Shown here in pieces: positions 7,514-16,946 of a DNA stretch of 64,000 nucleotides. Within the stretch, counting starts at the first letter, position 1, and the number at the start of each line of letters is the position of its first letter. Origin of the DNA: CALJFL01 sp036961205 (GTDB lineage Bacteria > Pseudomonadota > Gammaproteobacteria > Pseudomonadales > Halieaceae); assembly GCA_036961205.1 (NCBI GenBank), contig JBALVI010000001.1, positions 1 through 64,000 of the forward strand, in the 5' to 3' direction. The notes below the pieces were generated by a model. It was not told the DNA's origin. It worked only from the letters and a program-made list of their open reading frames with translations, and made no database searches. Made by a program: the position numbers and the translations under genes.

Positions 7514-9238
7514 GTGTACCGCATTCTCGACAACTATCGGCGCCGGCTCACCAACTACGAGTCCGTACTGGCCTATGCCTTGCTCGGCATCGTCGGGGGC
7601 GTGTTTTCGGGGCTGGTGGTATTGGCTTTCGAGCTCGCGATAGGGCAACTGGCGGGAGTCTGGGGAGTTCCTGGAGCTGAGAATTTCGAATCGTTACCGC
7701 GCTGGATGGCCTTTGCGCTACCGGTTTCAGGGGCCATTTTGCTGGGCCTGGTGTTCTCTGCTTTGCGACCCGAAGACCGCGAGACTGGCATTGTTCATGT
7801 ACTGAGCAAGATGCACTCGCACTACGGGGCACTGCCCTGGCGCAATGCCGTAGTGCAATTCATTGGCGGCACTTTCGCCCTCGCTACCGGCCAATCCGGT
7901 GGCCGCGAAGGTCCCGGAGTGCACCTGGGCGGCGCTATTAACAGTCTGATTGGCCAAAGGCTGTCACTACCTAACAATAGTTTGCGCGTGCTAATCGCGT
8001 GTGGCACCGCCGGAGGTATTGCCGCCGCTTTCAATACTCCATTGGCAGGCGTTATTTTTGCGATGGAAGTCATCATCGTTGAATATACGGTTGCGGGGTT
8101 TATTCCTGTGATGCTGGCCGCGGTAGCTGCATCCGCGGTAAGCAGAAACCTGGGCGGCGGCAGCACTGGCTTGTTCGACATCCCGCTCATTCACATGAAT
8201 TCGCTGTGGGAGATTCCCTACATTATCGCCCTGGGCATTTGCTGTGGTGCCGCTATGGCACTATTCATTCGCTCCAGCAAAATGGCGGCGAAACTCGGAC
8301 ACTTACCAGTACTCGTTCGCTTCACCCTCGCAGGCCTGCTTACCGGCAGCCTGGCTCTGCTGGTACCCGAAGTGCTCGGTATTGGCTACGACACTCTTGA
8401 ACTGGTACTGGAAGGCAAAATAACCTTGCTGGCCTTGCTGGCAATCGCCCTGTGTAAATTATTTGCCACAAGTTTCTCCAGTGGCATGGGTATGCCCATT
8501 GGGGTGATCGCCCCCAGCCTGCTGATTGGCGCTTGTATTGGTGGCTTTCTGGGGATTGTTGGGGCGATTATGTATCCAGACCTCGCATCCAATCAGGCTC
8601 TTTACATTGTTATCGGAATGGCTGCGGCGATGGGAGCGATCCTCAATGCACCCCTGGCTGCCATCCTGGCGGTGATAGAACTGACCCAATCAATTGGCGT
8701 CGCCATGCCCGCCCTATTAGCTATCGTAGCGGCAAACCTGACCAACATGGGTGTTTTCCGCCAGCGCTCAGCGCACCAGACAATTCTGGGCCAGCTGCAG
8801 CGCAATCTTCCAGAAGACCCGCTGAATCAGTTGCTCCACCGTACCGACGTCAGTTCAATTATGGATCGCCTGGTAACTCGAGTGAACGCTTCAATGGACC
8901 AGACGGCAGTAGCTGGCCTGCAACGCGCCACGCTCCCGTGGTGCCTGGTCGAGCGCGATCAGGAGGACCTTTTCCTGGTCGCAGGCAACGACCTGGTTGC
9001 CTGGCTGTCAGAGCAGGAGCCAGGCACCGAACCAGTCGATATCACCGAGGCAGACATTCGGCGCTGGACCATCGCCACGGTACCGAGGCAAGCTACCCTA
9101 CGTCAGGCGATGGATACTATCCGCGGTGACACAGTGGAAGCCGTCTGTGTGTATGGCGGCGGTACTCGTGGTGCTCCAATTTTACAGGGCGTGGTGACCC
9201 GAGAGAGCATAGAAAAATTCACCTTGGCACAACTGTAA
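7514..9238 (+). CDS. CLC family chloride channel or chloride/proton exchanger
   Basis: This 574-residue integral membrane protein carries the CLC selectivity motifs. GREGP at residues 130-134 has the gating glutamate at 132, GMGMPIGV is the later pore loop, and about ten hydrophobic segments span residues 20-420. The last 130 residues form a soluble region consistent with a degenerate pair of CBS domains, which often bind adenine nucleotides. The start is a GTG with a GAGGGA ribosome site. Whether it is a channel or an exchanger cannot be settled by eye. It is followed after 35 bases by hemJ. Confidence 0.9.
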   Translation: MYRILDNYRRRLTNYESVLAYALLGIVGGVFSGLVVLAFELAIGQLAGVWGVPGAENFESLPRWMAFALPVSGAILLGLVFSALRPEDRETGIVHVLSKMHSHYGALPWRNAVVQFIGGTFALATGQSGGREGPGVHLGGAINSLIGQRLSLPNNSLRVLIACGTAGGIAAAFNTPLAGVIFAMEVIIVEYTVAGFIPVMLAAVAASAVSRNLGGGSTGLFDIPLIHMNSLWEIPYIIALGICCGAAMALFIRSSKMAAKLGHLPVLVRFTLAGLLTGSLALLVPEVLGIGYDTLELVLEGKITLLALLAIALCKLFATSFSSGMGMPIGVIAPSLLIGACIGGFLGIVGAIMYPDLASNQALYIVIGMAAAMGAILNAPLAAILAVIELTQSIGVAMPALLAIVAANLTNMGVFRQRSAHQTILGQLQRNLPEDPLNQLLHRTDVSSIMDRLVTRVNASMDQTAVAGLQRATLPWCLVERDQEDLFLVAGNDLVAWLSEQEPGTEPVDITEADIRRWTIATVPRQATLRQAMDTIRGDTVEAVCVYGGGTRGAPILQGVVTRESIEKFTLAQL

Positions 9239-9273
9239 TTCCCAAGAGCTGCATTTCAAACAAGGATTAATCA

Positions 9274-9696
9274 ATGCTCTGGCTAAAAGCCTTCCATCTG
9301 ATTTTCGTCGTATGCTGGTTCGCCGGCATCTTTTACCTGCCGCGGATTTTGGTTTACTACGCCGCTAGCGAAAACCCAGAGACCCGCCAGCAGCTGGCAG
9401 TGATGGCGCACAAGCTCTATCGCTTTGTGACGCCCTTCATGCTGCTCGCCATTGGCTTCGGTTTAGCCATGCTGGCGACCAACATTGACTACTATCTCAG
9501 CGCACCCTGGCTGTGGATCAAACTGGTGATGGTGGCCATACTAGTAGCCTATCATGTGCAGTGTGGTCGCTATGTGCGCGCTATCAATGAAGACAACGAC
9601 CATCACAGCCACGTTTACTACCGGTTTTTTAACGAGGTTCCGGTAATTTTCCTATTCGCGATCATCCTGCTGGCGGTATTAAAGCCCAGCCTATAA
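9274..9696 (+). CDS. hemJ: Protoporphyrinogen IX oxidase HemJ
   Basis: HemJ oxidises protoporphyrinogen IX to protoporphyrin IX in the inner membrane, the penultimate haem step. The 140-residue protein has four hydrophobic segments and the family opening with a conserved His (FHLIFVVCWFAGIFYLPR) and a downstream HKLYR motif. Length is normal. It stands directly before hemL and hemB, so this stretch supplies three haem enzymes. A purine-rich AAACAAGGA ribosome site lies upstream. Confidence 0.93.
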   Translation: MLWLKAFHLIFVVCWFAGIFYLPRILVYYAASENPETRQQLAVMAHKLYRFVTPFMLLAIGFGLAMLATNIDYYLSAPWLWIKLVMVAILVAYHVQCGRYVRAINEDNDHHSHVYYRFFNEVPVIFLFAIILLAVLKPSL

Positions 9697-9705
9697 AAAA
9701 ACAGT

Positions 9706-9733
9706 GGGGCTGGATATTCAGGCGGCCAGCCCC
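9706..9733. terminator. Hairpin after hemJ, possible minus-strand terminator
   Basis: GGGGCTGG (9706-9713) pairs with CCAGCCCC (9726-9733) in an 8-bp perfect stem with a 12-base loop. A T-tract follows only on the minus strand (the AAAAAAA before it on the plus strand). As a terminator it would therefore stop antisense transcription, while on the plus strand it may only pause or stabilise the hemJ message. Confidence 0.35.
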
Positions 9734-9804
9734 GATAATTCCCAACCCCGCGCTGCAAGTACCGGGCAGCGGCCTATCACTATGAATGCATGGATCACGA
9801 CACA

Positions 9805-11085
9805 ATGAGTACATCGGAAGCACTATTTGACCGGGCCCAGGCGCACATACCCGGCGGTGTCAATTCACCGGTCAGAGCCTTTAAAGCGGTAGGGGGTACC
9901 CCGGTATTTATCGACCATAGCGAAGGACCGTACGTGTTTGACTGCGATGGCAAACGCTATATTGACTACGTGCTGTCCTGGGGCGCGATGATCATGGGCC
10001 ACAACCACCCCCACGTCAGAGAAGCAGTGATTCGCCAAAGTGAAAAGGGTCTTAGCTTTGGCGCGCCAACCGAGCTGGAAACTGCAATGGCTGAGCGGAT
10101 TTGTGGAATCATGCCCGGCATGGACCTGGTGCGGATGGTGAACTCTGGCACCGAGGCCACCATGAGCGCTATTCGCCTGGCCAGAGGCGCTACCGGCCGT
10201 GACACTATCGTGAAATTTGAAGGTTGTTACCACGGCCACTCCGACTCGCTGCTGGTTAAGGCGGGCTCAGGCGCTCTCACCATGGGGGTACCCAGTTCTC
10301 CCGGGGTACCTGCATCTCTGGCGGATCACACCCTAACCCTGACTTACAATGACATGGAAGGAGTTCGCGCAGCTTTTGCCGAGCGGGGCGACACAATTGC
10401 CTGCATCATTGTCGAACCGGTTGCGGGAAATATGAACTGTGTTCCGCCTGCCCCGGGATTTCTTGAAACCCTGCGTGAGGTTTGTGATAACAGCGGCGCG
10501 CTGTTGATTATGGATGAGGTTATGACAGGCTTCAGGTTCGGTTTGCAGGGAGCTCAGGGCTTTTACAATATCGAGGCAGATCTCACCTGCCTGGGCAAAG
10601 TCGTTGGCGGCGGGATGCCAGTTGGCGCATTTGGCGGTCGACGGGAGTTCATGGAACATATCGCCCCGCTGGGGCCGGTATACCAGGCCGGAACCCTGTC
10701 GGGCAATCCCATCGCCATGGCGGCGGGGCTGGCAACCATGGACGTAATATCCGAGGAAGGATTTTACGCGCCCCTGTTTGCCCAAACCGAAAAACTCTGT
10801 TCAGGCCTGCGCGAAGCTGCCGCTGCTGCCGGCGTTGACTTCACCACCAATCATGCCGGCACCATGTTCGGTGGATTTTTTACCAGCGAGAGTGGAGTTA
10901 GCAACTACGCTCAAGTAATGGCTTGCGACACCGACGCGTTCAATCAGTTCTTTCACTCGATGCTCAACAGCGGAGTCTATCTCGCCCCCGCATCGTACGA
11001 GGCTGGATTCATGTCGGCCACTCACAGCGATGCAGACATAGAGCAAACCCTGGACGCAGCGCGTACCGCGTTTGCAAGTCTCTGA
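9805..11085 (+). CDS. hemL: Glutamate-1-semialdehyde 2,1-aminomutase
   Basis: HemL converts glutamate-1-semialdehyde to 5-aminolevulinate, using pyridoxal phosphate. From the ATG at 9805 it has 426 residues, the usual size. The PLP-binding lysine is K265 in CLGKVVGGGMP, with MDEVMTGFR upstream and NSGTEATMSAIRLARG near residue 120. An in-frame ATG at 9790 would add five residues; MSTSEALFDRA is the typical family start. The next gene in the pathway, hemB, starts 13 bases later. Confidence 0.96.
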   Translation: MSTSEALFDRAQAHIPGGVNSPVRAFKAVGGTPVFIDHSEGPYVFDCDGKRYIDYVLSWGAMIMGHNHPHVREAVIRQSEKGLSFGAPTELETAMAERICGIMPGMDLVRMVNSGTEATMSAIRLARGATGRDTIVKFEGCYHGHSDSLLVKAGSGALTMGVPSSPGVPASLADHTLTLTYNDMEGVRAAFAERGDTIACIIVEPVAGNMNCVPPAPGFLETLREVCDNSGALLIMDEVMTGFRFGLQGAQGFYNIEADLTCLGKVVGGGMPVGAFGGRREFMEHIAPLGPVYQAGTLSGNPIAMAAGLATMDVISEEGFYAPLFAQTEKLCSGLREAAAAAGVDFTTNHAGTMFGGFFTSESGVSNYAQVMACDTDAFNQFFHSMLNSGVYLAPASYEAGFMSATHSDADIEQTLDAARTAFASL

Positions 11086-11098
11086 TCAGGAGAAAACC

Positions 11099-12106
11099 AT
11101 GACCTTCCAGAGCCAGCGCGGCCCCTTTCCCAAAACACGGATGCGACGTTTGCGGGCGCATCAATTCGCGCGAGAATTGGTGAGAGAAAACCGATTGAGC
11201 CCAAGCGATCTGATTTTCCCCGTGTTTGTACTTGAGGGGCAGCAGCAGCGTGAGGCTGTGCCTTCCATGCCAGGCGTAGAGCGGCTGAGCATAGACTTGC
11301 TGATTGCACAGGCAAAACAGGCTCACTCGCTGGGGATTCCGGCATTGGCACTTTTCCCTGTTGTTAACGCTGACAAAAAGTCCCTGACTGCGGACGAAGC
11401 CAGCAACCCGGACGGTTTGGTGCAACGTGCGGTGAAGAGCCTCAAAGACGCGGTACCGGAGCTAGGCGTGATTACAGACGTCGCACTGGATCCTTTCACC
11501 ACCCACGGCCAGGATGGCATCATCGACCACAGCGGCTACGTACTGAACGACGTCACCAATGAGGTGCTTGTGAAGCAAGCGCTCTCCCATGCACATGCCG
11601 GCGCTGACGTAGTAGCGCCTTCGGACATGATGGATGGACGTATTGGCCAGATCCGCGACGCGCTCGAGCAAGCCAATCTCGCCAACACCCTGATCATGTC
11701 CTATGCGGCAAAATACGCATCGAGTTATTACGGCCCGTTTCGAGACGCCGTTGGGTCCTCGGGCAATATAAAGGGCGGCAATAAACACAGCTACCAGATG
11801 GATCCCGGCAACAGCGATGAGGCCTTACATGAATGTGCCCTGGATCTGGCAGAAGGCGCGGACATGATTATGGTCAAGCCCGGCATGCCCTACCTCGACA
11901 TTATCCAACGGGTTAAGCAGGAGCTGGCCGCCCCTACGTTCGCCTATCAGGTGAGTGGCGAATACGCGATGCACCAGGCGGCCTTTCAGAATGGCTGGCT
12001 GGAGCCTGAAGCCGTAATGCTGGAGTCACTGATGGCGTTCAAAAGAGCCGGCTGCGATGGCATTCTGACTTACTTTGCCATCGACGCCGCCAAAGCCCTG
12101 CAGTAG
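11099..12106 (+). CDS. hemB: Delta-aminolevulinic acid dehydratase (porphobilinogen synthase)
   Basis: HemB condenses two 5-aminolevulinate molecules into porphobilinogen. The 335-residue protein starts at the ATG at 11099, preceded by CAGGAGAAAACC. It has SYAAKYASSYYGPFRDA, the GNKHSYQMDPGN region and the Schiff-base lysine near residue 260 in MVKPGMPYLDI. The Asp-rich allosteric magnesium type is suggested by the sequence but was not tested. It follows hemL and is followed at once by a small exported protein gene. Confidence 0.97.
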   Translation: MTFQSQRGPFPKTRMRRLRAHQFARELVRENRLSPSDLIFPVFVLEGQQQREAVPSMPGVERLSIDLLIAQAKQAHSLGIPALALFPVVNADKKSLTADEASNPDGLVQRAVKSLKDAVPELGVITDVALDPFTTHGQDGIIDHSGYVLNDVTNEVLVKQALSHAHAGADVVAPSDMMDGRIGQIRDALEQANLANTLIMSYAAKYASSYYGPFRDAVGSSGNIKGGNKHSYQMDPGNSDEALHECALDLAEGADMIMVKPGMPYLDIIQRVKQELAAPTFAYQVSGEYAMHQAAFQNGWLEPEAVMLESLMAFKRAGCDGILTYFAIDAAKALQ

Positions 12107-12110
12107 CTTG

Positions 12111-12731
12111 ATGCTTGCGCGCTGGCTGGTCTTATTTTTCCTGCTCCTGACGACCTCTGGTCTGGCGGCACAGGAAGCTGAATGCGAATGTATCTGGCAA
12201 GGCTCATTCGTGGACGTATTTTCTGCGAGCGATTTGGTGATCAGCGCCACGGTCATCGCCGGCAAGGGCAACTCGCTTGACCTGTCGGTAGACCGTAAAT
12301 TGCTGGGCGCTGATGAGCGCGAAGGCATTCGCATCTGGTTGAAAGCCGCAAATTACTGTCGTCCCGAGGCAGACACTTTCCCCATAGGCAGTCAATGGGT
12401 TATGGCCCTGGATCACATCGACGAGGTGGTCGAAGGCGGGTTTAACCCCAGCACCCCAAATATAAGCTACGGTCGGGTTGGTGATTACAGCATCTCCAGC
12501 TGCGGTGGCTACTGGCTCAGCCAAAGCGAGAATCTGGTTTCCGGTAACTTGATCAACGCACCCCGATGGGTACGAGAGCCTGAAATGACGCCCGTGCTAC
12601 TGGACCTTATAGGTGAGCATATTGAAGGTTCAGTCAGCCACGAGGCTCTGCTGGAAGCCAGCAGAGAAGACCCAGCCCTGCGGGAACTGATGCTGGACAC
12701 GCGTGCTTTTCTTCGGGGCGATGAGGATTAG
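12111..12731 (+). CDS. Exported TIMP/netrin-like protein of unknown function
   Basis: From the ATG at 12111, four bases after the hemB stop, the product has 206 residues. It has a clear signal peptide (LARWLVLFFLLLTTSGLAAQ), followed at once by the cysteine pattern CECIW in the mature N-terminus. An OB-fold-like beta region (SDLVISATVIAG, VDRKLLG, IRIWLKAANYC) resembles the netrin/TIMP fold. Further cysteines occur near SSCGGYW. No catalytic motif is seen. It is the last gene of the haem stretch and may simply share its promoter. Confidence 0.5.
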   Translation: MLARWLVLFFLLLTTSGLAAQEAECECIWQGSFVDVFSASDLVISATVIAGKGNSLDLSVDRKLLGADEREGIRIWLKAANYCRPEADTFPIGSQWVMALDHIDEVVEGGFNPSTPNISYGRVGDYSISSCGGYWLSQSENLVSGNLINAPRWVREPEMTPVLLDLIGEHIEGSVSHEALLEASREDPALRELMLDTRAFLRGDED

Positions 12732-12734
12732 CCG

Positions 12735-13352
12735 CTAGCGCCGCCACGCTTTACGCGCCGGATTGCTGCCTTCGACCAAGTCCATCAGCTCGTCCAGCAT
12801 CATCAGGGACAATCCCCAGATTCGCCTACCCTCGTAAAAATAGCAGGGCATGGGAATTTTCAAACCTTTGCGCTCCCACACCATTGTTTCACGATTAGCC
12901 GTATCCAGTAAAAACTCCAGCGGCACCCAGACAGTCTCCGCTACCTCGTAGTTCGGGCGGAATTCAACTTGCCGGTCCAGGCGAAATACAAAGGGACTCA
13001 CCGCCATACCCAATGCACCCTTGTGTGGGCGGGCATTGAGATCTGACAGGCGACCGATGCAGGCGTCTTCCTCGGTCAGTAATAAACCCACCTCCTCGTG
13101 GGTTTCACGCACTGCCACCGCGTATCCATGGCGATCATCAGGATCCATTCGCCCGCCGGGGAAAGCCATCTGACCTGACCAGGGATCTCCTACGCGGTCG
13201 GCGCGCTTTATCATTAGAACCTGTAAACCGCCGTCGCGCAGTTGCAATATCATTGCAACCGCTGAACGTTTCATCAGCGGTCGCAATAATTTGCGCCCTG
13301 GCTTGTGCTCAGATAAACGGGTTTCTATTAGTTGCAGCAGATGGATCGGCAA
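12735..13352 (-). CDS. Nudix hydrolase, CoA pyrophosphatase-like (NudL type)
   Basis: This 205-residue protein probably cleaves CoA or a similar nucleotide diphosphate. The Nudix box is visible as FPGGRMDPDDRHGYAVAVRE then THEEVGL, with Asp where many Nudix proteins have the first Glu, a variation common in the NudL group. The RRIWGLSLMMLDEL tail is also typical of that group. It is convergent with the TIMP-like gene (three bases between stops). NudL is the best guess; the substrate is not proven by sequence. Confidence 0.8.
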   Translation of the reverse strand: MPIHLLQLIETRLSEHKPGRKLLRPLMKRSAVAMILQLRDGGLQVLMIKRADRVGDPWSGQMAFPGGRMDPDDRHGYAVAVRETHEEVGLLLTEEDACIGRLSDLNARPHKGALGMAVSPFVFRLDRQVEFRPNYEVAETVWVPLEFLLDTANRETMVWERKGLKIPMPCYFYEGRRIWGLSLMMLDELMDLVEGSNPARKAWRR

Positions 13353-13466
13353 AGTTTACTCGAGAAAATTAGTTCAGTTGATTAAGCCACTCACCCGGGC
13401 AACAGGCAAGCCGGCACTTGGAACCTACCCAGTCAGCAACTACACTGAGCCCATACACCAGAGAAT

Positions 13467-15458
13467 ATGAGCCTATTTATGACAGTTATGAAACTGACTA
13501 CCCTGCCCTGCCTGTTGGCGCTGGCAATTTCCGGCTGCAGCCAGGACACCCCGCCACCTGAAACAGAGGCGACACTCCCGGTTGACACACCTGTCGTCGC
13601 TGCACCACAGCCCGAGGCCACCCCCGAGCCCGCTATTAGTGAACCGCCGCCCTCCAAACATGCCGATCGGGTTCTATGGGGCGATACCCATTTGCATACC
13701 TCTTTTTCGATGGACGCTGGGCTGTTTGGCAACCGCTTGCCGCCTGAGGATGCCTACCGCTTCGCCAAAGGTGAGTCGGTGACCAGCTCCACTGGAATAA
13801 AGGCACAACTGCAGGAGCCTCTTGATTTTCTGGTCGTTTCGGATCACTCAGACAACCTGGGGTTCTTCCCCAAACTGGTAGGCGGTGACCCCCAGTTTCT
13901 AGCCAATGAAACCGGCAAGCGCTGGTATGACATGGTGCAGGCCGGCGGTCAGGAGTCAGTCAAAGCCGCTCTAGAACTGGTAGACCATATCTCGCGCGGA
14001 ACTTTCCCGCCTGAACTGGCGGTACGCCCAGGCACCGAGAGTTTTACCTCTGCCTGGGAGTCGATAACGGCCGCCGCTGAGGCCGCCAACTCTCCCGGCG
14101 AATTTACCGCCATGATCGGCTACGAGTGGACCTCACTGGTACCACCGGGAGCCAACATGCACAGGGTTGTCATCTACCGCGATGGCGCAGAGTTGGCCAA
14201 TCAAGTAGCCCCCTACACCACCGAAGCACCGGAAGGTAGCCCCAACCCCCGTGACTTGTGGCGTTGGCTAGGTGATTACGAAGCCAAAACCGGCGGCAAG
14301 CTTCTTGCGATAGCCCACAACGGCAACCTCAGTAACGGCATTATGTTTCCAACCGTCGAGAGCTACGACGGTGGCAAAGTCGACAAGGCCTATGCAGAGA
14401 CCCGCATGCGCTGGGAACCGCTTTACGAAATCACCCAAATAAAGGGTGATGGCGAAACGCATCCGTTTCTCTCACCTAACGATGAGTTCGCTGATTTTGG
14501 CAGCTGGGATATAGGCAACCTCAATGCCAGCGAGCTTAAGAAAGACAGCATGCTTAAAAACGAGTACGCCAGAGAGGCACTAAAAATCGGCCTGGAAATC
14601 GAACAACGTGAGGGTGTAAACCCCTACAAATTTGGCGTCATAGGTTCCACCGACTCTCACACCTCTCTCGCTACCGCCGACGACAATGTGTTTTTTGGCA
14701 AACACTCTGGCACCGAGCCGGGGCCGAAACGGCTGGAGCACCCCATGGCGACTTTCGGGGAGATCCGCATAGAGGGCTGGGACCAACTGGCATCGGGCTA
14801 TGCCGGCGTCTGGGCAACGGCCAATACCCGGGAGGCAATCTTCGACGCCATGATGCGTAAAGAAGTTTATGCCACCACCGGTCCCCGTATGACTGTCCGT
14901 TTCTTTGGTGGCTGGGATTACAGCACCGTAGATCTGCGTGCCCAGGACCTCGCTCAGGTCGGCTATGCGCTGGGCGTACCCATGGGTGGGGAGTTACCGG
15001 CTAATGACGACGAGGATTCGCCAGCGCCAAACTTCCTGATCTCAGCCCAACGTGACCCCAATGGCGCCAATCTGGATCGCGTGCAAGTGGTTAAGGGGTG
15101 GCTGGATGCCGATGGCGTTCGGCAGGAGCAGGTTTATAACGTTGCCTGGAGCAGCGGAGGTCTGCGCAAGCCTGACGAAGACGGCAAGATCCCACCCGTG
15201 GGAAATACCGTTGATCTCGCCAAGGCCAGCTATGAGAACAGCATTGGCTCACCACAGATATCGGTAGTCTGGAGCGACCCCGATTTCGATCCCGCCCAAC
15301 CCGGGTTTTACTATGTACGGGTGCTTGAGATCCCTACACCCCGCTGGCCTGCTTTCGATGTGCTTAACTATGGCGCGAAAATCCCTGCGGGTATGGATGA
15401 GGACGACATGGTCGCCCAGCAGCGCGCTTACAGCTCTCCTATCTGGTATACGCCCTGA
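13467..15458 (+). CDS. DUF3604 family lipoprotein, PHP-like
   Basis: This 663-residue protein has a lipoprotein signal (LALAISGC, lipidated Cys about residue 23) and a Pro/Glu-rich linker to about residue 65. A large DUF3604 domain follows, with metal-type motifs WGDTHLHTSFS, VVSDHSDNLG, AHNGNLSNG and IGSTDSHTS. These histidine/aspartate clusters look like a PHP-type metallohydrolase, but family members lack an assigned substrate. Met codons at residues 1, 5 and 8 are all possible starts. The stop codon overlaps the probable CTG start of the next gene. Confidence 0.8.
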   Translation: MSLFMTVMKLTTLPCLLALAISGCSQDTPPPETEATLPVDTPVVAAPQPEATPEPAISEPPPSKHADRVLWGDTHLHTSFSMDAGLFGNRLPPEDAYRFAKGESVTSSTGIKAQLQEPLDFLVVSDHSDNLGFFPKLVGGDPQFLANETGKRWYDMVQAGGQESVKAALELVDHISRGTFPPELAVRPGTESFTSAWESITAAAEAANSPGEFTAMIGYEWTSLVPPGANMHRVVIYRDGAELANQVAPYTTEAPEGSPNPRDLWRWLGDYEAKTGGKLLAIAHNGNLSNGIMFPTVESYDGGKVDKAYAETRMRWEPLYEITQIKGDGETHPFLSPNDEFADFGSWDIGNLNASELKKDSMLKNEYAREALKIGLEIEQREGVNPYKFGVIGSTDSHTSLATADDNVFFGKHSGTEPGPKRLEHPMATFGEIRIEGWDQLASGYAGVWATANTREAIFDAMMRKEVYATTGPRMTVRFFGGWDYSTVDLRAQDLAQVGYALGVPMGGELPANDDEDSPAPNFLISAQRDPNGANLDRVQVVKGWLDADGVRQEQVYNVAWSSGGLRKPDEDGKIPPVGNTVDLAKASYENSIGSPQISVVWSDPDFDPAQPGFYYVRVLEIPTPRWPAFDVLNYGAKIPAGMDEDDMVAQQRAYSSPIWYTP

Positions 15459-16936
15459 GCCAGGCGCTGCTAGAACTTGAAGGTGTCAATCTTGTCTATC
15501 GGGCTCTGCCCGCGCTGCAAGATATTAGCTGGACGCTGGAGCCTGGCACGCAGTGGGCATGTCTGGGGCCAAATGGTGCCGGTAAAACCAGCTTGGCCAG
15601 GGTACTGAGCGGGCAGGCGCAGCACGCTTCAGGCACCATCCATCGCGCGGAAATCCTGCAACAGCAAGGTATCGCCTACGTCTGCTTCGAACAGGCCAAA
15701 GCCCTGTGTGACCGCGACAAAAAGCTCGATGACTCAGAGTTTCGTCCGGATGCGCGCGACACGGGAACCAGCGTTGCCAAGGCTATTCTTGGCAAGCAGA
15801 CGCCCGATGCAAACTTTCACGACTGGACCCAGAGACTGGGTATTACACACATTCTGAGTCGCGGGCTGCGCTATATCTCCACCGGCGAAATGCGTAAGAC
15901 CCTGCTGATCAAGGCCATTCTTGCCAGACCCGGTCTGTTGATTCTGGATAGTCCTATCGACGGCCTGGATCTGCGCTCGCAACAGGAAATGCGCACGGTG
16001 ATCGACGAGCTTCTGGCCGGTCCCATGGCGGTGCTGCTGCTGTGTCGCCAGTTAACCGATGTTCCTGCTGGGTGCACTCACGTCATGGTGCTCGATAAGG
16101 GGCAGTTGATGGCCTCCGGGGAACGCGCAGCGATCATCGATCAAAGCAACGTACGCTCTTTAATGAATCCGCCGCCACCGACTATGGGGACATTACCTGC
16201 AGCGGCTCCCCGCGAATACCAATTGCCCGACAGCGGACCACTAATCGAGCTCAATAATGTTGCGGTAGCCTACGGTGAACTGCAGGTACTAAAAAACGTC
16301 AACTGGACCTTCGAGCGCGGCGCCCACTGCTGCGTCGCAGGCCCCAATGGCTGCGGTAAAACGACTCTGCTCAGTCTCGTTACCGGAGAAAACCAGAAGG
16401 CCTACGGCCAAGACATTACACTTTTCGGTAGACGCCGGGGCAGTGGCGAAAGCGTCTGGGATATCAAACAAAAATTCGGCCAGATCGACACTCAGTTACA
16501 CCTTGGCTTCGCCCGCGGTATGCGGGTGATTGAGGTCGTTGTGTCAGGGTTTTTCGATACCATTGGTCTCTATGATGATTGGGGTGATAACCAGCGCGAT
16601 ATCGCCCAGGCCTGGCTTGCGGCGCTAGGGCTCGCAGACACCGCAACGGAAAGCTTCGACGCTCTATCCTTCGGCCTGCAACGGATGGTGCTGCTGGCTA
16701 GAGCCATGGTCAAGGCCCCGATTATCCTGGTCATGGACGAGCCCACCCTGGGACTGGATGGCTACCACCGCGGATTAATTCTGCAAGCGATAGATCACAT
16801 TGCCGAGCATTCGGACACCCAAATTATTTTTGTCAGCCATTCGGTAGGCGAGATGCCTGACTGCATTACCCAGCTGTTAAGCTTTGAGCCCAGCGCGCAG
16901 GGTTTTGAGGTCGTTTGCAGCCAGCGAACCGGGTAG
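15455..16936 (+). CDS. modF: Twin ABC ATPase, ModF-like, with probable CTG start
   Basis: The product is two fused ABC ATPase domains. The first has Walker A GPNGAGKTS, signature ISTGEMRK and Walker B LLILDSP (Ser replaces the catalytic Glu). The second has GPNGCGKTT, signature LSFGLQRM and MDEPTLGLD. The order, spacing and roughly 490 residues match E. coli ModF, thought to act with molybdate uptake. No permease is nearby. ATG, GTG or TTG starts are absent upstream of the first Walker A; the first in-frame TTG (15593) would remove it. The frame is open from 15401, and the CTG at 15455 overlaps the previous stop as CTGA. Confidence 0.75.
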   Translation: MSQALLELEGVNLVYRALPALQDISWTLEPGTQWACLGPNGAGKTSLARVLSGQAQHASGTIHRAEILQQQGIAYVCFEQAKALCDRDKKLDDSEFRPDARDTGTSVAKAILGKQTPDANFHDWTQRLGITHILSRGLRYISTGEMRKTLLIKAILARPGLLILDSPIDGLDLRSQQEMRTVIDELLAGPMAVLLLCRQLTDVPAGCTHVMVLDKGQLMASGERAAIIDQSNVRSLMNPPPPTMGTLPAAAPREYQLPDSGPLIELNNVAVAYGELQVLKNVNWTFERGAHCCVAGPNGCGKTTLLSLVTGENQKAYGQDITLFGRRRGSGESVWDIKQKFGQIDTQLHLGFARGMRVIEVVVSGFFDTIGLYDDWGDNQRDIAQAWLAALGLADTATESFDALSFGLQRMVLLARAMVKAPIILVMDEPTLGLDGYHRGLILQAIDHIAEHSDTQIIFVSHSVGEMPDCITQLLSFEPSAQGFEVVCSQRTG

Positions 16937-16946
16937 CGTAACCGCT

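Noticed and set aside
8533..9129. 198-codon frame inside the CLC gene
   Set aside because: Same-strand shadow frame with Arg/Pro/Gly-rich composition and no domain pattern; the CLC frame explains the region.
9706..9733. Hairpin after hemJ taken as a normal hemJ terminator
   Set aside because: The T-tract is on the wrong side for plus-strand transcription; listed only as a hairpin with low confidence.
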